Below are positions 1 to 8,050 of a DNA stretch of 64,000 nt, one piece after another. Numbering within the stretch: position 1 is the first letter of the stretch; each line of letters begins with the position of its first letter. Both the position numbers and the translations under genes were made by a program. This DNA comes from Kumtagia sp963820075 (GTDB lineage: Bacteria; Pseudomonadota; Alphaproteobacteria; Rhizobiales; Rhizobiaceae). Location of the stretch: positions 434,001-498,000 of the forward strand of contig CAWFYS010000006.1 in the NCBI GenBank assembly GCA_963820075.1, read 5' to 3'. The notes under the pieces are model-generated. The model worked only from the letters and a program-made list of their open reading frames with translations. It had not been told where the DNA came from and ran no database searches.

Positions 1-711
1 TTCCTCGGATCTCTCGCTTACTTCGAAGCAAAGGAACAGGAATCTGCGGTCGGCGAACTGCTGCCCGATTTTACCGCCATGCCGCCGGACATGCTGACCC
101 TCATCCTTGTCATGGCCATGGGCGCGCTTGGCGGCACGATCCACCTCACACGACGGTATTTCAAGGCGGGGGACGACGGTGCCATCCAAATCAGCACCGG
201 TCCTGTCAGCTACTTCGTTTTCCGGCCGTTTCTGGGCGCGATCACCGCCTTCGCGGTCTATGTGCTGGCCAAGGCAGGCGTGCTGGTGATCTCGGCGCCC
301 TCCGTCGGCGAGGATTCGGCAAGCCTGAGCCCGTTCTTCGTTTCTTTCCTCGGCATTATTTCCGGCCTTCTGGCCGAACAGGCGCTCGACACGATCCAGC
401 GGGCGGGAACAGCGTGGTTCTCGCAATCCGAGACGGCTGGCCGGGCCAGATGGGGTTTTGGCCTGGCGGCGGCGCTCGGACGGGACGCGCAGGATGCCGC
501 GGGGAAGGATGCGTTCGAGAAGCAGAAAAGGGAACTCGCCGAGACGCTCGGCGTCTCGGCCAAGCAACTCGACGAGTGGATAGCCGAAGAGAAACCGGTG
601 CCGCCACCGCAGCAGATGCTGATCGCCGCCTATCTGCACCGGTCGCCGCGCGAGCTGTTCTCCGACATGCGCTCAACGCGCACGGTCGGCACGGTGGACG
701 AAGAAACGTGA
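1..711 (+). CDS. Membrane protein of unknown function, 5' end outside window
   Basis: The frame is open to the first base of the window, so the gene probably starts upstream and the ATG at 79 is not necessarily its start. Hydrophobic segments lie just after that ATG (LTLILVMAMGALGG), at about residues 44-72 and at about 84-104, suggesting three membrane helices. They are followed by a soluble C-terminal half with a helix-turn-helix-like stretch (ETLGVSAKQLDEWI) and an acidic end. I do not recognise the family. No partner gene is visible because the upstream side is cut off. Downstream is about 300 bp without a gene that contains a dispersed repeat. Confidence 0.6.
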   Translation, partial: FLGSLAYFEAKEQESAVGELLPDFTAMPPDMLTLILVMAMGALGGTIHLTRRYFKAGDDGAIQISTGPVSYFVFRPFLGAITAFAVYVLAKAGVLVISAPSVGEDSASLSPFFVSFLGIISGLLAEQALDTIQRAGTAWFSQSETAGRARWGFGLAAALGRDAQDAAGKDAFEKQKRELAETLGVSAKQLDEWIAEEKPVPPPQQMLIAAYLHRSPRELFSDMRSTRTVGTVDEET

Positions 712-858
712 CGGTGCTGCGCCATTCTTGAAGCGGCGACTGGGCTTTGGTACGAATATCCGGGCCTGCGGCTTGGTGGTTGTCGGGACTTGCCCGGCCG
801 TGGACAAGCCCAGCAATCACTAAGCGCGGGCAGCCGTCCCGGCACTCCCTTGAAGTTC

Positions 859-964
859 CTGAGCAGCTTTCGGAAAAATGTTCCACGGTTTGCCGACAAA
901 AACCTTCGCCAAACCAAAAGGCTGAACAGGCCAAGCGTGGGCGAAGCCAAGCAAGTCTGCTTAG
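859..964 (+). repeat. 106-bp dispersed intergenic repeat, diverged copy
   Basis: This begins CTGAGCAG and ends CTGCTTAG, close to the terminal inverted repeats of the better conserved copies at 25008, 27982, 32073 and 41286. It keeps the internal GCGTGGGCGAAGCC segment and the CGGAAAAA...CCGACAAAAACC block. It has more substitutions than the other copies, so it is an older one. It lies 55 bp upstream of the RidA-like gene. The rest of the 712-1019 interval shows nothing recognisable. Confidence 0.75.
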
Positions 965-1019
965 GGTTTCAAATGCGGCGCAAACTCCATTTTTGCCGGC
1001 ACGACAGCGGAGATCGTAG

Positions 1020-1403
1020 ATGTTCCGGTACCTCGCCCCCAAGACCATCCGGCCGCCCTTCGCCCGCTACAGCCATGGCATCGAGGTGCCGGCAGGCAAG
1101 CGTCTTGTCGTCTGTTCCGGTCAGCTCGGCATCGCGCCGGACGAGACGGTGCCGGAGGATGCCGGCGCGCAGGCCGAACTCTGCTTCGCCAATGCCGCCG
1201 CCATTCTGGCGGAGGCCGGACTCGGCCTTGACAACATCATCCGGATCAACGCCTACGTCACCGATCGCGCCTTCCTGCGTGCTTACATGGACGTTCGCGA
1301 CCGGCTGTTTGCGAATCCAGCGCCGGCCTCGACGCTGGTGATCGTATCCGGCTTCGCCCGGCCGGAATTCAAGGTGGAAGTGGAAGTCACCGCCGCCGGA
1401 TAG
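1020..1403 (+). CDS. RidA/YjgF/UK114-family protein lacking the catalytic arginine
   Basis: 127 residues, the usual size of this small trimeric cytosolic family; RidA proper hydrolyses reactive enamine/imine intermediates. The family pattern is clear: CSGQLGIAP near residue 32, a central helix with ANAAAILAEAG, INAYVTD near 76, and the terminal RPEFKVEVEVTAA. The arginine needed for deaminase activity normally sits in a PAR motif about 20 residues from the end. Here that motif reads PAS (Ser104), as in subgroups (Rid4-Rid7) without demonstrated imine deaminase activity. It stands alone between a repeat and a creatininase-family gene. Family assignment is firm; the biochemical role is unknown. 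Confidence 0.88.
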   Translation: MFRYLAPKTIRPPFARYSHGIEVPAGKRLVVCSGQLGIAPDETVPEDAGAQAELCFANAAAILAEAGLGLDNIIRINAYVTDRAFLRAYMDVRDRLFANPAPASTLVIVSGFARPEFKVEVEVTAAG

Positions 1404-1567
1404 CAGGCGTTTCGTGGCCTTCCCTCCCTTCACCTCCGCCGACAGACCACATTCTGGCGCACGGAAATGCCTGCCGTTAGCGCTTGCCTTACAAATGCGG
1501 CGCGCTTGCAATATGACCGGACACGAGCACAGTGCTACGAATTCGGATTGACGAAGGGTGACGGTCA

Positions 1568-1699
1568 CCCCCCTCTCCGTCCGCTTCGCGGCCACCTCTC
1601 CCCCTCCGGGGGCGAGGAAGGGCGCCAAGCGGCCCGGCCGGCGTTTCCTCGCCCCTGCGAAGCGGGGGAGAGGTGGCCGCGAAGCGGCCGGAGAGGGGG
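1568..1699. repeat. Large imperfect palindromic intergenic repeat
   Basis: The left arm CCCCCTCTCCG..CCGCTTCGCGGCCACCTCTCCCC and the right arm GGGGAGAGGTGGCCGCGAAGCGG..CGGAGAGGGGG are near-complementary over about 36 bp. A second nested pairing (GGGGCGAGGAA / TTCCTCGCCCC) lies inside. Elements of this CCCCCTCT...AGAGGGGG type are scattered through rhizobial genomes. It lies in the 371-bp gap before the creatininase gene and would fold into a long stem. The remainder of the gap (1404-1567 and 1700-1774) shows no gene. Confidence 0.8.
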
Positions 1700-1774
1700 T
1701 CGAATAACGACTCTGTTAACGCCGAGTTCGGAGCCCTGGACACGAACGGGGTCCGAAATTCGACGAGGTTCGGA

Positions 1775-2575
1775 ATGGCACAGCAACGACGGGTCTGGTG
1801 GGGCGACTACCGCACCACCGAATACGCCTCGATCGCGCCCGGGACGACGATCGGTATCCTTCCGGTCGCGGCGATCGAACAGCATGGTCCGCATCTGCCG
1901 GTCTCCACCGATACCACGATCATGCAGGGCATGCTGGAGACCGTGATCGCTCGCCTGCCCGAGGATCTCGACATTCGCATCCTTCCCATCCAGGCGGTCG
2001 GCAAGTCCAACGAACACATTCGCGCGCCCGGCACCCTCACCTTGCCTGCTCCGGTGCTGATCGAGGCCTGGACCGAACTCGGCGCCTCGATCGCGCGCGC
2101 CGGCGTGAAGAAACTCGTGGTCGTCAGCTCCCATGGCGGCAACGAGGAAGTGATGGGCATTGTCACCCGCGAACTGCGCGTTCGCTTCGGCATGCTGGCG
2201 GTGAAAACGAGCTGGCAGCGCTTCGGACGTCCCGCTGGCCTGTACACGGAACTGGAGGATCGCCACGGCATTCATGGCGGCGACGTCGAAACCTCGCTGA
2301 TGCTGCATTTCCGGCCCGACCTGGTCGACATGGCAAGGGCCGAGAATTTCGTCTCGAACGTCGCCCGCGCCGAAAAGGAATTGGCGCTGCTGCGCCACAC
2401 CGGCACCCACGCCTTCGCCTGGATCGCCACCGACCTCAACCCGCACGGCGTCGTCGGCGACGCGTCGATCGCCACCGCCGAGAAGGGACGCCTCACCGCC
2501 CTGCACCAGGCCGACGGCTTTGTTCGCCTGCTGCGGGACGTTCGCGACGCCTCGCTGGCGGCCTACATTTCCTGA
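1775..2575 (+). CDS. Creatininase-family amidohydrolase
   Basis: 266 residues from the chosen ATG; an upstream in-frame ATG at 1673 lies inside the palindromic repeat and adds residues unlike the family. Members are cytosolic metal-dependent amidohydrolases: creatinine amidohydrolase, and the FAPy and mycofactocin (MftE) branches. Metal-site signatures are present: IEQHGPHLP at 34-42 with Glu, His and the following D46, SSHGGNEE in the middle, and HGGDVETS further on. The exact substrate cannot be told from sequence, and no riboflavin, creatine or mycofactocin genes are nearby. It is monocistronic, converging with the ABC-F gene. Confidence 0.88.
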   Translation: MAQQRRVWWGDYRTTEYASIAPGTTIGILPVAAIEQHGPHLPVSTDTTIMQGMLETVIARLPEDLDIRILPIQAVGKSNEHIRAPGTLTLPAPVLIEAWTELGASIARAGVKKLVVVSSHGGNEEVMGIVTRELRVRFGMLAVKTSWQRFGRPAGLYTELEDRHGIHGGDVETSLMLHFRPDLVDMARAENFVSNVARAEKELALLRHTGTHAFAWIATDLNPHGVVGDASIATAEKGRLTALHQADGFVRLLRDVRDASLAAYIS

Positions 2576-2654
2576 AGCGCGACGCCTACTCCCCGTGTGA
2601 GGCCTTCGCATGGGCCGCAGAAGCGGCGTCCGTGCATAGGTCTGTCGACGTGCC

Positions 2655-4532
2655 CTACTCCGCCGTCGCTTCCTCGTATTCCGCCGACATCGACAGCCAG
2701 CGCTCCTCCTGGATAGCAAGCTGCGCGGAAAGCTGCGCACGCTCCTTGGCGAGCCGCGTCGCTGTCGAGGGATCCTTCTCGTAGACGGCCGGATTGGCGA
2801 GTTCGTCCTCCAGCAGATCGATGCGCTGGCGCAGCCGGTCCATCAGCGCCTCGGTGGCGCGGATTTCCTTGGCCAGCGGCTCGGCGGCGGCACGCCGCGC
2901 CGCTGCCTCGCGCCGGCGGTCGGCCTTCGACGCCTTGTCGGCCTCGCGCTTCTCGCGCCGGTCGTTCGAGACCCCGGTCACGATCTGGCGATAGTCGGCC
3001 ATGTCGCCGTCGAACGGATTGACCGAGCCGTCCTTCACCAGCCACAGCCGGTCGGCCGTCGCCTCGATCAGGTGCCGGTCGTGCGAAATCAGGATGACCG
3101 CGCCGGGAAAATCATTCAGCGCCAGCATCAACGCCTCGCGGCTGTCTATGTCGAGATGGTTGGTCGGCTCGTCCAGGATGAAGAGGTTCGGCCCATCGAA
3201 GGCCGCAAGCCCCATCAGCAGCCGCGCCTTCTCGCCGCCCGACAGATCCTTTGCCGGCGTGTTCATCTTCTCCGTCGTCAGGCCGAACTGCGCGACACGC
3301 GCCCGCACCTTGGATTCCGGCGCCTCCGGCATCATGCGGCGAACATGCTCGTAGGCGTTTTCCTCCGGCCTCAGATCTTCGAGCTGGTGCTGCGCGAAGA
3401 TCGACACCTTCAGGCCCGGCGCGATCGTCATCACGCCTGAGTCCGCCTTGAGGCGGCCCGCCAGCAGCTTGGCGAAAGTGGACTTGCCATTGCCATTGGC
3501 GCCGAGCAGCGCAATGCGATCGTCGGCGTCGATCCTCAGCGAAAGCTTTTTCAGGATCGGCTTGCCGGCCTGGTAGCCGACGGCGGCCCCTTCCAGCGCA
3601 ATGATCGGCGAGGCAACCGTCTTCACCGGTTCGGGAAAGCGGAACGGCCGCACGGTATCGTCAAGCACGGCCGCGATCGGCTTCATCTTTTCCAGCGCCT
3701 TGATGCGCGACTGCGCCTGGCGCGCCTTCGACGCCTTGGCGCGGAAGCGATCCACGAAGGATTGCAGATGCTTGCGCTGGACCTCCTGCTTGATCCGGCT
3801 TTTCTCCTGCAGTTCGAGTTGTTCCGAACGCTGGCGTTCGAACTGGTCGTAGCCGCCGCGCCAGAAGGTCAGCTTCTTCTGGTCGAGATGGACGATCGAG
3901 TTCACGGCGCGATTGAGCAGGTCGCGGTCGTGGCTGATCAGCAGCACGGTGTGCGGGTAACGCGAAACGTAGTTTTCCAGCCAAAGCGTGCCTTCGAGGT
4001 CGAGGTAGTTGGTGGGCTCGTCGAGAAGCAGCAGGTCCGGCCGCGAAAACAGCACTGCGGCAAGCGCCACGCGCATGCGCCAGCCGCCCGAGAAGGACGA
4101 GGCCGGCCGCTTCTGCGCCTCGGCGTCGAAACCCAGGCCGGCGAGGATGGTGGCGGCCCGCGCCTCGGCCGAATGGGCGTCGATGTCGGCCAGCCGGATG
4201 TGTATCTCGGCGATGCGCTCCGGATCGGTCGCCGTATTCTCCTCCGCAAGCAGCGCCGCCCGCTCCGTGTCGGCGCCAAGCACGATGTCGATCAGCGGTT
4301 CCTGGGTTCCCGGCGCTTCCTGCGCGACCTGGCCGATGCGCGTATTCCTGGGCAGCGAGATCGACCCGGTCTCGCTGGACAGGTCGCCGGTTATGGCTCG
4401 GAAAAGCGTTGTCTTGCCTGTACCGTTGCGGCCGACCAGCCCCGCCTTGGCGCCCTCCGGCAAGGAGAGGGACGCATGGTCGAGGAGGAGGCGCCCGGCG
4501 ACGCGGAGCGAAAGATCATTGATGGTAAGCAT
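2655..4532 (-). CDS. ABC-F family ATPase (Uup/YheS-type, ribosome-associated)
   Basis: 625 residues with two nucleotide-binding domains and no membrane segment, the ABC-F layout. Domain 1 has Walker A GRNGTGKTT (about 34-42), signature SFSGGWRMR and Walker B LLLLDEPTNYLD. Domain 2 has GANGNGKST, DLSGGEKAR and LFILDEPTNHLD. A charged coiled-coil tail of about 100 residues follows, as in Uup. Members act on the ribosome to relieve stalling or gate translation. The start at MLTIND is preferred to the codon six residues upstream because the family begins here. Convergent with the creatininase gene; a DinB-like gene lies upstream on the same strand. Confidence 0.93.
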   Translation of the reverse strand: MLTINDLSLRVAGRLLLDHASLSLPEGAKAGLVGRNGTGKTTLFRAITGDLSSETGSISLPRNTRIGQVAQEAPGTQEPLIDIVLGADTERAALLAEENTATDPERIAEIHIRLADIDAHSAEARAATILAGLGFDAEAQKRPASSFSGGWRMRVALAAVLFSRPDLLLLDEPTNYLDLEGTLWLENYVSRYPHTVLLISHDRDLLNRAVNSIVHLDQKKLTFWRGGYDQFERQRSEQLELQEKSRIKQEVQRKHLQSFVDRFRAKASKARQAQSRIKALEKMKPIAAVLDDTVRPFRFPEPVKTVASPIIALEGAAVGYQAGKPILKKLSLRIDADDRIALLGANGNGKSTFAKLLAGRLKADSGVMTIAPGLKVSIFAQHQLEDLRPEENAYEHVRRMMPEAPESKVRARVAQFGLTTEKMNTPAKDLSGGEKARLLMGLAAFDGPNLFILDEPTNHLDIDSREALMLALNDFPGAVILISHDRHLIEATADRLWLVKDGSVNPFDGDMADYRQIVTGVSNDRREKREADKASKADRRREAAARRAAAEPLAKEIRATEALMDRLRQRIDLLEDELANPAVYEKDPSTATRLAKERAQLSAQLAIQEERWLSMSAEYEEATAE

Positions 4533-4612
4533 GGCAGCGCGCTTTTGCACTGCCGCAACGGTGATCGCAAGTACTGGTCAACAGTCGGCGCACGGCGTCG
4601 GACAGGCGGCAC

Positions 4613-5125
4613 TCACGCGAACGCCCTGCCCTCCTCCGTTCGCTGGAAGTAGACGAGATCGAGCGGGACGGCCGGCTTGCCAAGCGTCGTCAGGATCATA
4701 TGGATTTGTCCGCGATGGTGCGTCTGGTGGTTGAACATATGCGCCAGCGCCGGGGCCAGCCGCTGCGAGACCGTACGAACATCCGTGACGGTAATATAGG
4801 TGAAGCGGCCGGCCAGCTGTTTTTCATTTAAGCCGCCCACCCATTTGACGATGCGGTCGTCCTCGCCGATCCGCGCCTTGCGCAACGGCTCGAAGTTCCG
4901 GTGCAGGATCGTGTCCAGCGCCGCCGGCGCGTCGCCTTCGCCGGTGAACCGCTTCATCCATATCCGATCGGTTGCGAGCAGGTGGTTGAGCGTACCCATC
5001 GCCGATCTGAAGAAGGCGCCGGCATCGCGCGCATACTCCTCCTCCGTCAGGCCGGCCGCGGCATCGTAGATGCGCTGGTTGGCCCAACGATTATAGGCTG
5101 CGAACATTTGAAAATGCTGCTTCAT
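4613..5125 (-). CDS. DinB-family protein
   Basis: 170 residues, typical of the DinB/YfiT-like four-helix bundle family of metal-binding proteins, which includes thiol-dependent transferases. Candidate metal ligands are His48 in TLNHLLATD and His133/His137 in FNHQTHHRGQ, the usual three-histidine arrangement. The start MKQHFQMFAAYNRWAN is typical of the family. It sits upstream of the ABC-F gene on the same strand and is divergent from a glutathione transferase gene 69 bp away. The substrate is unknown. Confidence 0.88.
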   Translation of the reverse strand: MKQHFQMFAAYNRWANQRIYDAAAGLTEEEYARDAGAFFRSAMGTLNHLLATDRIWMKRFTGEGDAPAALDTILHRNFEPLRKARIGEDDRIVKWVGGLNEKQLAGRFTYITVTDVRTVSQRLAPALAHMFNHQTHHRGQIHMILTTLGKPAVPLDLVYFQRTEEGRAFA

Positions 5126-5194
5126 AGGCTTCCTTTTCGCGACCGGCGCGGCGAGAATTGGATTTACTCCTAATCCCTAAGCCGTGGAACGCCA

Positions 5195-6010
5195 ATGACA
5201 ATCCTTCTCTACGAACTCGCAGGAGCGGACAGCGCAAGGCCGTTCAGCCCGCATTGCTGGAAAACCGTGATGTCGCTTGCCCATAAGGGGCTGGATTTCG
5301 AACGGATCTCCGTGCCGTTCACCAGGATCGGAACAATCGAGGACGGTGCCTCGAAGCTCGTCCCGGTCATTCGCGACGGCGACAGGATCGTCGCGGATTC
5401 CTTCGCGATCGCGCTTTATCTGGAAGAGACCTATCCGGATCGTCCGAGCCTGTTCGGCGGGCCCGGAGGCGTCGCCATGGCCAGGTTCGTGGAGCGCTGG
5501 TCGCAGCTTACGATCCACAGCTATCTGGGCAGCGCCGCAATTCTGGACATCCACGCCATACTGGCGCCGGCCGATCAGGCCTATTTTCGCGAGAACCGGG
5601 AGAAGCGCTTCGGGAAACCGCTGGAAGAGGTCGCCGCCGGCCGGGAGGAACGTCTTGCCGGCTTCCGTGCCTCGATCGAGCCGCTGCGCAGCACGCTCAG
5701 CTACCAGCCGTTCATCGGCGGAGCCTCGCCGCTCTTTGCCGACTACATCGTTTTCGGAGCCCTGCAATGGGCGCGCATCGTCTCGCCCTTCCAGGTGCTT
5801 GCCGATGACGACCCGGTTGCCGCCTGGTTCGAGCGCTGCCTCGACCTGTACGATGGTCTGGGCGAAGCACCCGCGCGGCGGCCTGAACTCTGGATCGGGC
5901 GGCGATCCGGCCTTGGCAATAGGGCGGTCGGCCTGTATAGGCACCGCCACTTTTCCCTTCTCAGGCTCCACAAGGACACGCCATGGCAACCGAACGCACG
6001 TTTTCGATGA
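5195..6010 (+). CDS. Glutathione S-transferase family protein
   Basis: 271 residues. The N-terminal thioredoxin-like domain contains FSPHCWKTVMSLAHKG and the cis-proline/glutathione-binding stretch LVPVIRDGDRIVADSFAIALYLEETYP. An all-helical C-terminal domain follows, including FADYIVFGALQWAR. Cytosolic GSTs conjugate glutathione or act as peroxidases or isomerases; the substrate here is unknown. The 3' end overlaps the ndk start by 28 bp, which is long but leaves both frames intact, so the two may be translationally coupled. The predicted C-terminal tail beyond about 250 looks non-conserved. Confidence 0.88.
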   Translation: MTILLYELAGADSARPFSPHCWKTVMSLAHKGLDFERISVPFTRIGTIEDGASKLVPVIRDGDRIVADSFAIALYLEETYPDRPSLFGGPGGVAMARFVERWSQLTIHSYLGSAAILDIHAILAPADQAYFRENREKRFGKPLEEVAAGREERLAGFRASIEPLRSTLSYQPFIGGASPLFADYIVFGALQWARIVSPFQVLADDDPVAAWFERCLDLYDGLGEAPARRPELWIGRRSGLGNRAVGLYRHRHFSLLRLHKDTPWQPNARFR

Positions 6011-6405
6011 TCAAGCCCGATGCGACGCGGCGCAACCTCACCGGTGCGATCACCAGGATGCTGGAGGATGCCGGCCTGCGCGTCGTCGCTTCCAGGCGCG
6101 TGTGGATGAGCCGCCGCGAGGCCGAAGGCTTCTATGCCGTCCACAAGGAGCGGCCGTTCTTCGGCGAACTGGTCGAATTCATGTCGTCTGGTCCCACCGT
6201 CGTGCAGGTGCTTGAAGGCGAGGACGCCATCGCCAAGAACCGCGAAGTGATGGGCGCCACCAACCCGGCCAGCGCGGCCGAGGGCACGATCCGCAAGGTT
6301 CACGCGCTGTCGATCGGCGAGAACTCCGTACACGGCTCCGACGCGCCGGAGACCGCCGCCCAGGAAATCCGGTACTGGTTCTCCGACACCGAAATCGTCG
6401 GCTGA
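5983..6405 (+). CDS. ndk: Nucleoside diphosphate kinase
   Basis: 140 residues, full length. It transfers the gamma phosphate of ATP to NDPs through a phosphohistidine. Visible signatures are TFSMIKPDA with Lys11 at the N-terminus, the NPASAAEGTIR loop, and the active-site His117 in NSVHGSDAPETA. The protein is cytosolic and forms tetramers or hexamers. It follows the GST gene with a 28-bp overlap and is followed by a good intrinsic terminator, so it closes this transcription unit. Confidence 0.97.
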   Translation: MATERTFSMIKPDATRRNLTGAITRMLEDAGLRVVASRRVWMSRREAEGFYAVHKERPFFGELVEFMSSGPTVVQVLEGEDAIAKNREVMGATNPASAAEGTIRKVHALSIGENSVHGSDAPETAAQEIRYWFSDTEIVG

Positions 6406-6448
6406 GACAGCAGCTTCGGAGTTGTTCTTAACGTTCTGATTTTATTGG

Positions 6449-6476
6449 AAAGCCGGCTGATGCCGGCTTTCTTGCT
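6449..6476 (+). terminator. Rho-independent terminator after ndk
   Basis: A 9-bp perfect stem AAAGCCGGC/GCCGGCTTT with a 4-base loop is followed by TCTTGC. It lies 44 bp after the ndk stop and before the convergent moaE gene, so it may serve both strands. Confidence 0.8.
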
Positions 6477-6505
6477 CGGCGGTCGCCTACTCTCGGCGCG
6501 ATGAC

Positions 6506-7003
6506 TTACCTCGCCGCCGCCCACCGGCCCGCCGCGGCCTCGTCGGCATCTTTCGAGTCGACCCAGTCGCCACTGCTCCCATCGCGGCGGTGCTCCTTTT
6601 TCCAGAAAGGCGCACGGGTCTTCAGGTAATCCATGAGGAAGGACGCGGCTTCGAACGCGGCCTTACGATGCCTGGATGCCGCGACAACCAGAACGATGTT
6701 CTGGCCAGGTTCGATCCGCCCGTAGCGATGGACCGCCGTCAGTCCGCTGACGGGCCAGCGCTCCGCCGCCTGCCGGGCGATCCGAATAATCTCGGCCTCG
6801 GCCATGCCGGGATAGTGTTCGAGTTCGAGCGCCTGAAGCGTGCCCGCCTCATCGCGGCACAGTCCGGTGAAGGTGACGATGGCGCCGACGTCGGTCCGTC
6901 CCGCCGAAAGCCGCTTGATCTCGGTTGCGATATCGAAGTCCTCGCGCTGCACGCGGACGGTTGGCTCGATTAGTGCAGGATGAATTCGAACCGTGTCATT
7001 CAT
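6506..7003 (-). CDS. moaE: Molybdopterin synthase catalytic subunit MoaE
   Basis: 165 residues. With MoaD it converts precursor Z (cyclic pyranopterin monophosphate) to molybdopterin in the cytosol. Family signatures are GAIVTFTGLCRDEA at 40-53, LELEHYPGMAE at 60-69, AVHRYGRIEPG at 90-100 and the catalytic lysine region LKTRAPFWKKE at 127-137. Its partner moaD lies immediately upstream, separated by a short palindromic repeat, and pgsA precedes moaD. This pgsA-moaD-moaE order is common in rhizobia. The protein itself looks intact; its partner is disrupted at its end. Confidence 0.96.
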   Translation of the reverse strand: MNDTVRIHPALIEPTVRVQREDFDIATEIKRLSAGRTDVGAIVTFTGLCRDEAGTLQALELEHYPGMAEAEIIRIARQAAERWPVSGLTAVHRYGRIEPGQNIVLVVAASRHRKAAFEAASFLMDYLKTRAPFWKKEHRRDGSSGDWVDSKDADEAAAGRWAAAR

Positions 7004-7028
7004 CCTGCTCTAATCTCCTTGTCTTGAC

Positions 7029-7071
7029 GCATCATCTTATCCGAAAAGTCTGCAACTTTTCGGGATCATGC
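7029..7071. repeat. Palindromic repeat between moaD and moaE
   Basis: The arms GCATCATC..CCGAAAAG and CTTTTCGGGATCATGC surround a 7-base loop; the inner stem CCGAAAAG/CTTTTCGG is perfect. This CCGAAAAGT...ACTTTTCGG palindrome type is abundant between genes in Rhizobiales. Within the moaD-moaE transcript it would form a stable hairpin. Confidence 0.75.
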
Positions 7072-7088
7072 TCAGGCGCGGACACCCA

Positions 7089-7356
7089 TCACCCCCCGGT
7101 CATGGGCGGGAAAAATCGCAATCTCGCGCGCGCCGGTTAGCGCCTCCCGATGATCGACATGTTCCTGATTGATCGCCACGCGGATCGAATCGGGATAGCG
7201 CAACGCATTCGCGTATCCCTCGCCACGCCCCTGAAGCCAGGCCAGCAGCTCGCGCACCGATGTAACCCCGACCGGAAGCACGATATCCTCCTCGGCCATG
7301 CCGATACGCTCGCGCACCCAGGCAAAATAGACCAGCTTGACGGGTTCGGCTGTCAT
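7089..7356 (-). pseudogene. moaD: Molybdopterin synthase sulfur carrier MoaD, frameshifted near its C-terminus as given
   Basis: MoaD is a ubiquitin-fold protein whose C-terminal Gly-Gly carries the thiocarboxylate sulfur for molybdopterin synthesis. The frame from the ATG at 7356 reads normally through VKLVYFAWVRERIG and ALTGAREIAIFP, then runs into AHDRGVMGVRA and stops at 7072 without Gly-Gly. Removing one base from the A-run at 7111-7115 restores FPPMTGG and a stop at 7089, exactly the family ending, giving 88 residues. The start overlaps the pgsA stop by 4 bp (ATGA). The extra base is more likely a sequence error than a true mutation, because the restored end is perfect. Confidence 0.88.
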
Positions 7357-7967
7357 TCGTCGACGATATGCTTGAGACCGGCGCGGAAATAGTCGTAGCC
7401 GGTATATAGGGTGAGCAGCGCCGAGATCCAAAGCAGCGTGATGCCGATCTGCGTCCAGTACGGCAGGATCTTGTCGCCTGCCGGCCCCAGCAGCAGGAAG
7501 GCAACAGCCACCATCTGCGCCGCGGTCTTCCACTTGGCGAGCTTCGTCACAGGAACGCTGACCTTGAGCTCGGCCAAATATTCGCGCAGGCCGGACACCA
7601 GTATTTCACGGCACAGAATGATGATCGCCGCCCAAAGCGACCAGCCGGCAATGCCGCCGCGATAATCGGTGTCGGCCGCCAGCAGCAGCAGGCAGGTTGC
7701 CACCAGCAGCTTGTCGGCGATCGGATCGAGCATGCGGCCGATATTCGAGGTCTGCTGCCAGGCGCGCGCCAGATAGCCGTCCAGATAATCGGTCAGGCTC
7801 GCGGCAATAAAGATCGCGAAGGCGCTCCAGCGTGCGAACTCGCTGGATTGCAGACGGCCCTCCAGGAAAAAGCACAGGACAACAAGCGGCACCGCGAGTA
7901 TCCGCCCGTAAGTCAACATGTTCGGGAGGTTGAAAGCGCGCTTTGCCATTTTTTCCGTCGTAGCCAT
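7353..7967 (-). CDS. pgsA: CDP-diacylglycerol-glycerol-3-phosphate 3-phosphatidyltransferase
   Basis: 204 residues. This integral inner-membrane enzyme makes phosphatidylglycerol phosphate, the first committed step to phosphatidylglycerol and cardiolipin. The CDP-alcohol phosphotransferase motif D-G-x2-A-R-x8-G-x3-D-x3-D is present from DYLDGYLARAW to IGRMLDPIADK. Four or five hydrophobic segments surround it. A second in-frame ATG six codons later is an alternative start. It lies downstream of uvrC and overlaps moaD by 4 bp, so uvrC-pgsA-moaD-moaE is probably one unit. Confidence 0.95.
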   Translation of the reverse strand: MATTEKMAKRAFNLPNMLTYGRILAVPLVVLCFFLEGRLQSSEFARWSAFAIFIAASLTDYLDGYLARAWQQTSNIGRMLDPIADKLLVATCLLLLAADTDYRGGIAGWSLWAAIIILCREILVSGLREYLAELKVSVPVTKLAKWKTAAQMVAVAFLLLGPAGDKILPYWTQIGITLLWISALLTLYTGYDYFRAGLKHIVDE

Positions 7968-8050
7968 CCGTCCGTACTCAAATCAGAAGGGGTCGCAGAG
8001 GGTCAACTCGCCAAATCGGCTGCACCAAAGGCGCAATTGAGGCGAAGCGG

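Noticed and set aside
2655..4550. Long open frames on the plus strand opposite the ABC-F gene (for example 3762-4652)
   Set aside because: They mirror the codon structure of a clearly conserved gene in GC-rich DNA and show no family resemblance.
5177..5989. Minus-strand frame over the GST gene
   Set aside because: Antisense to a conserved GST; no domain.
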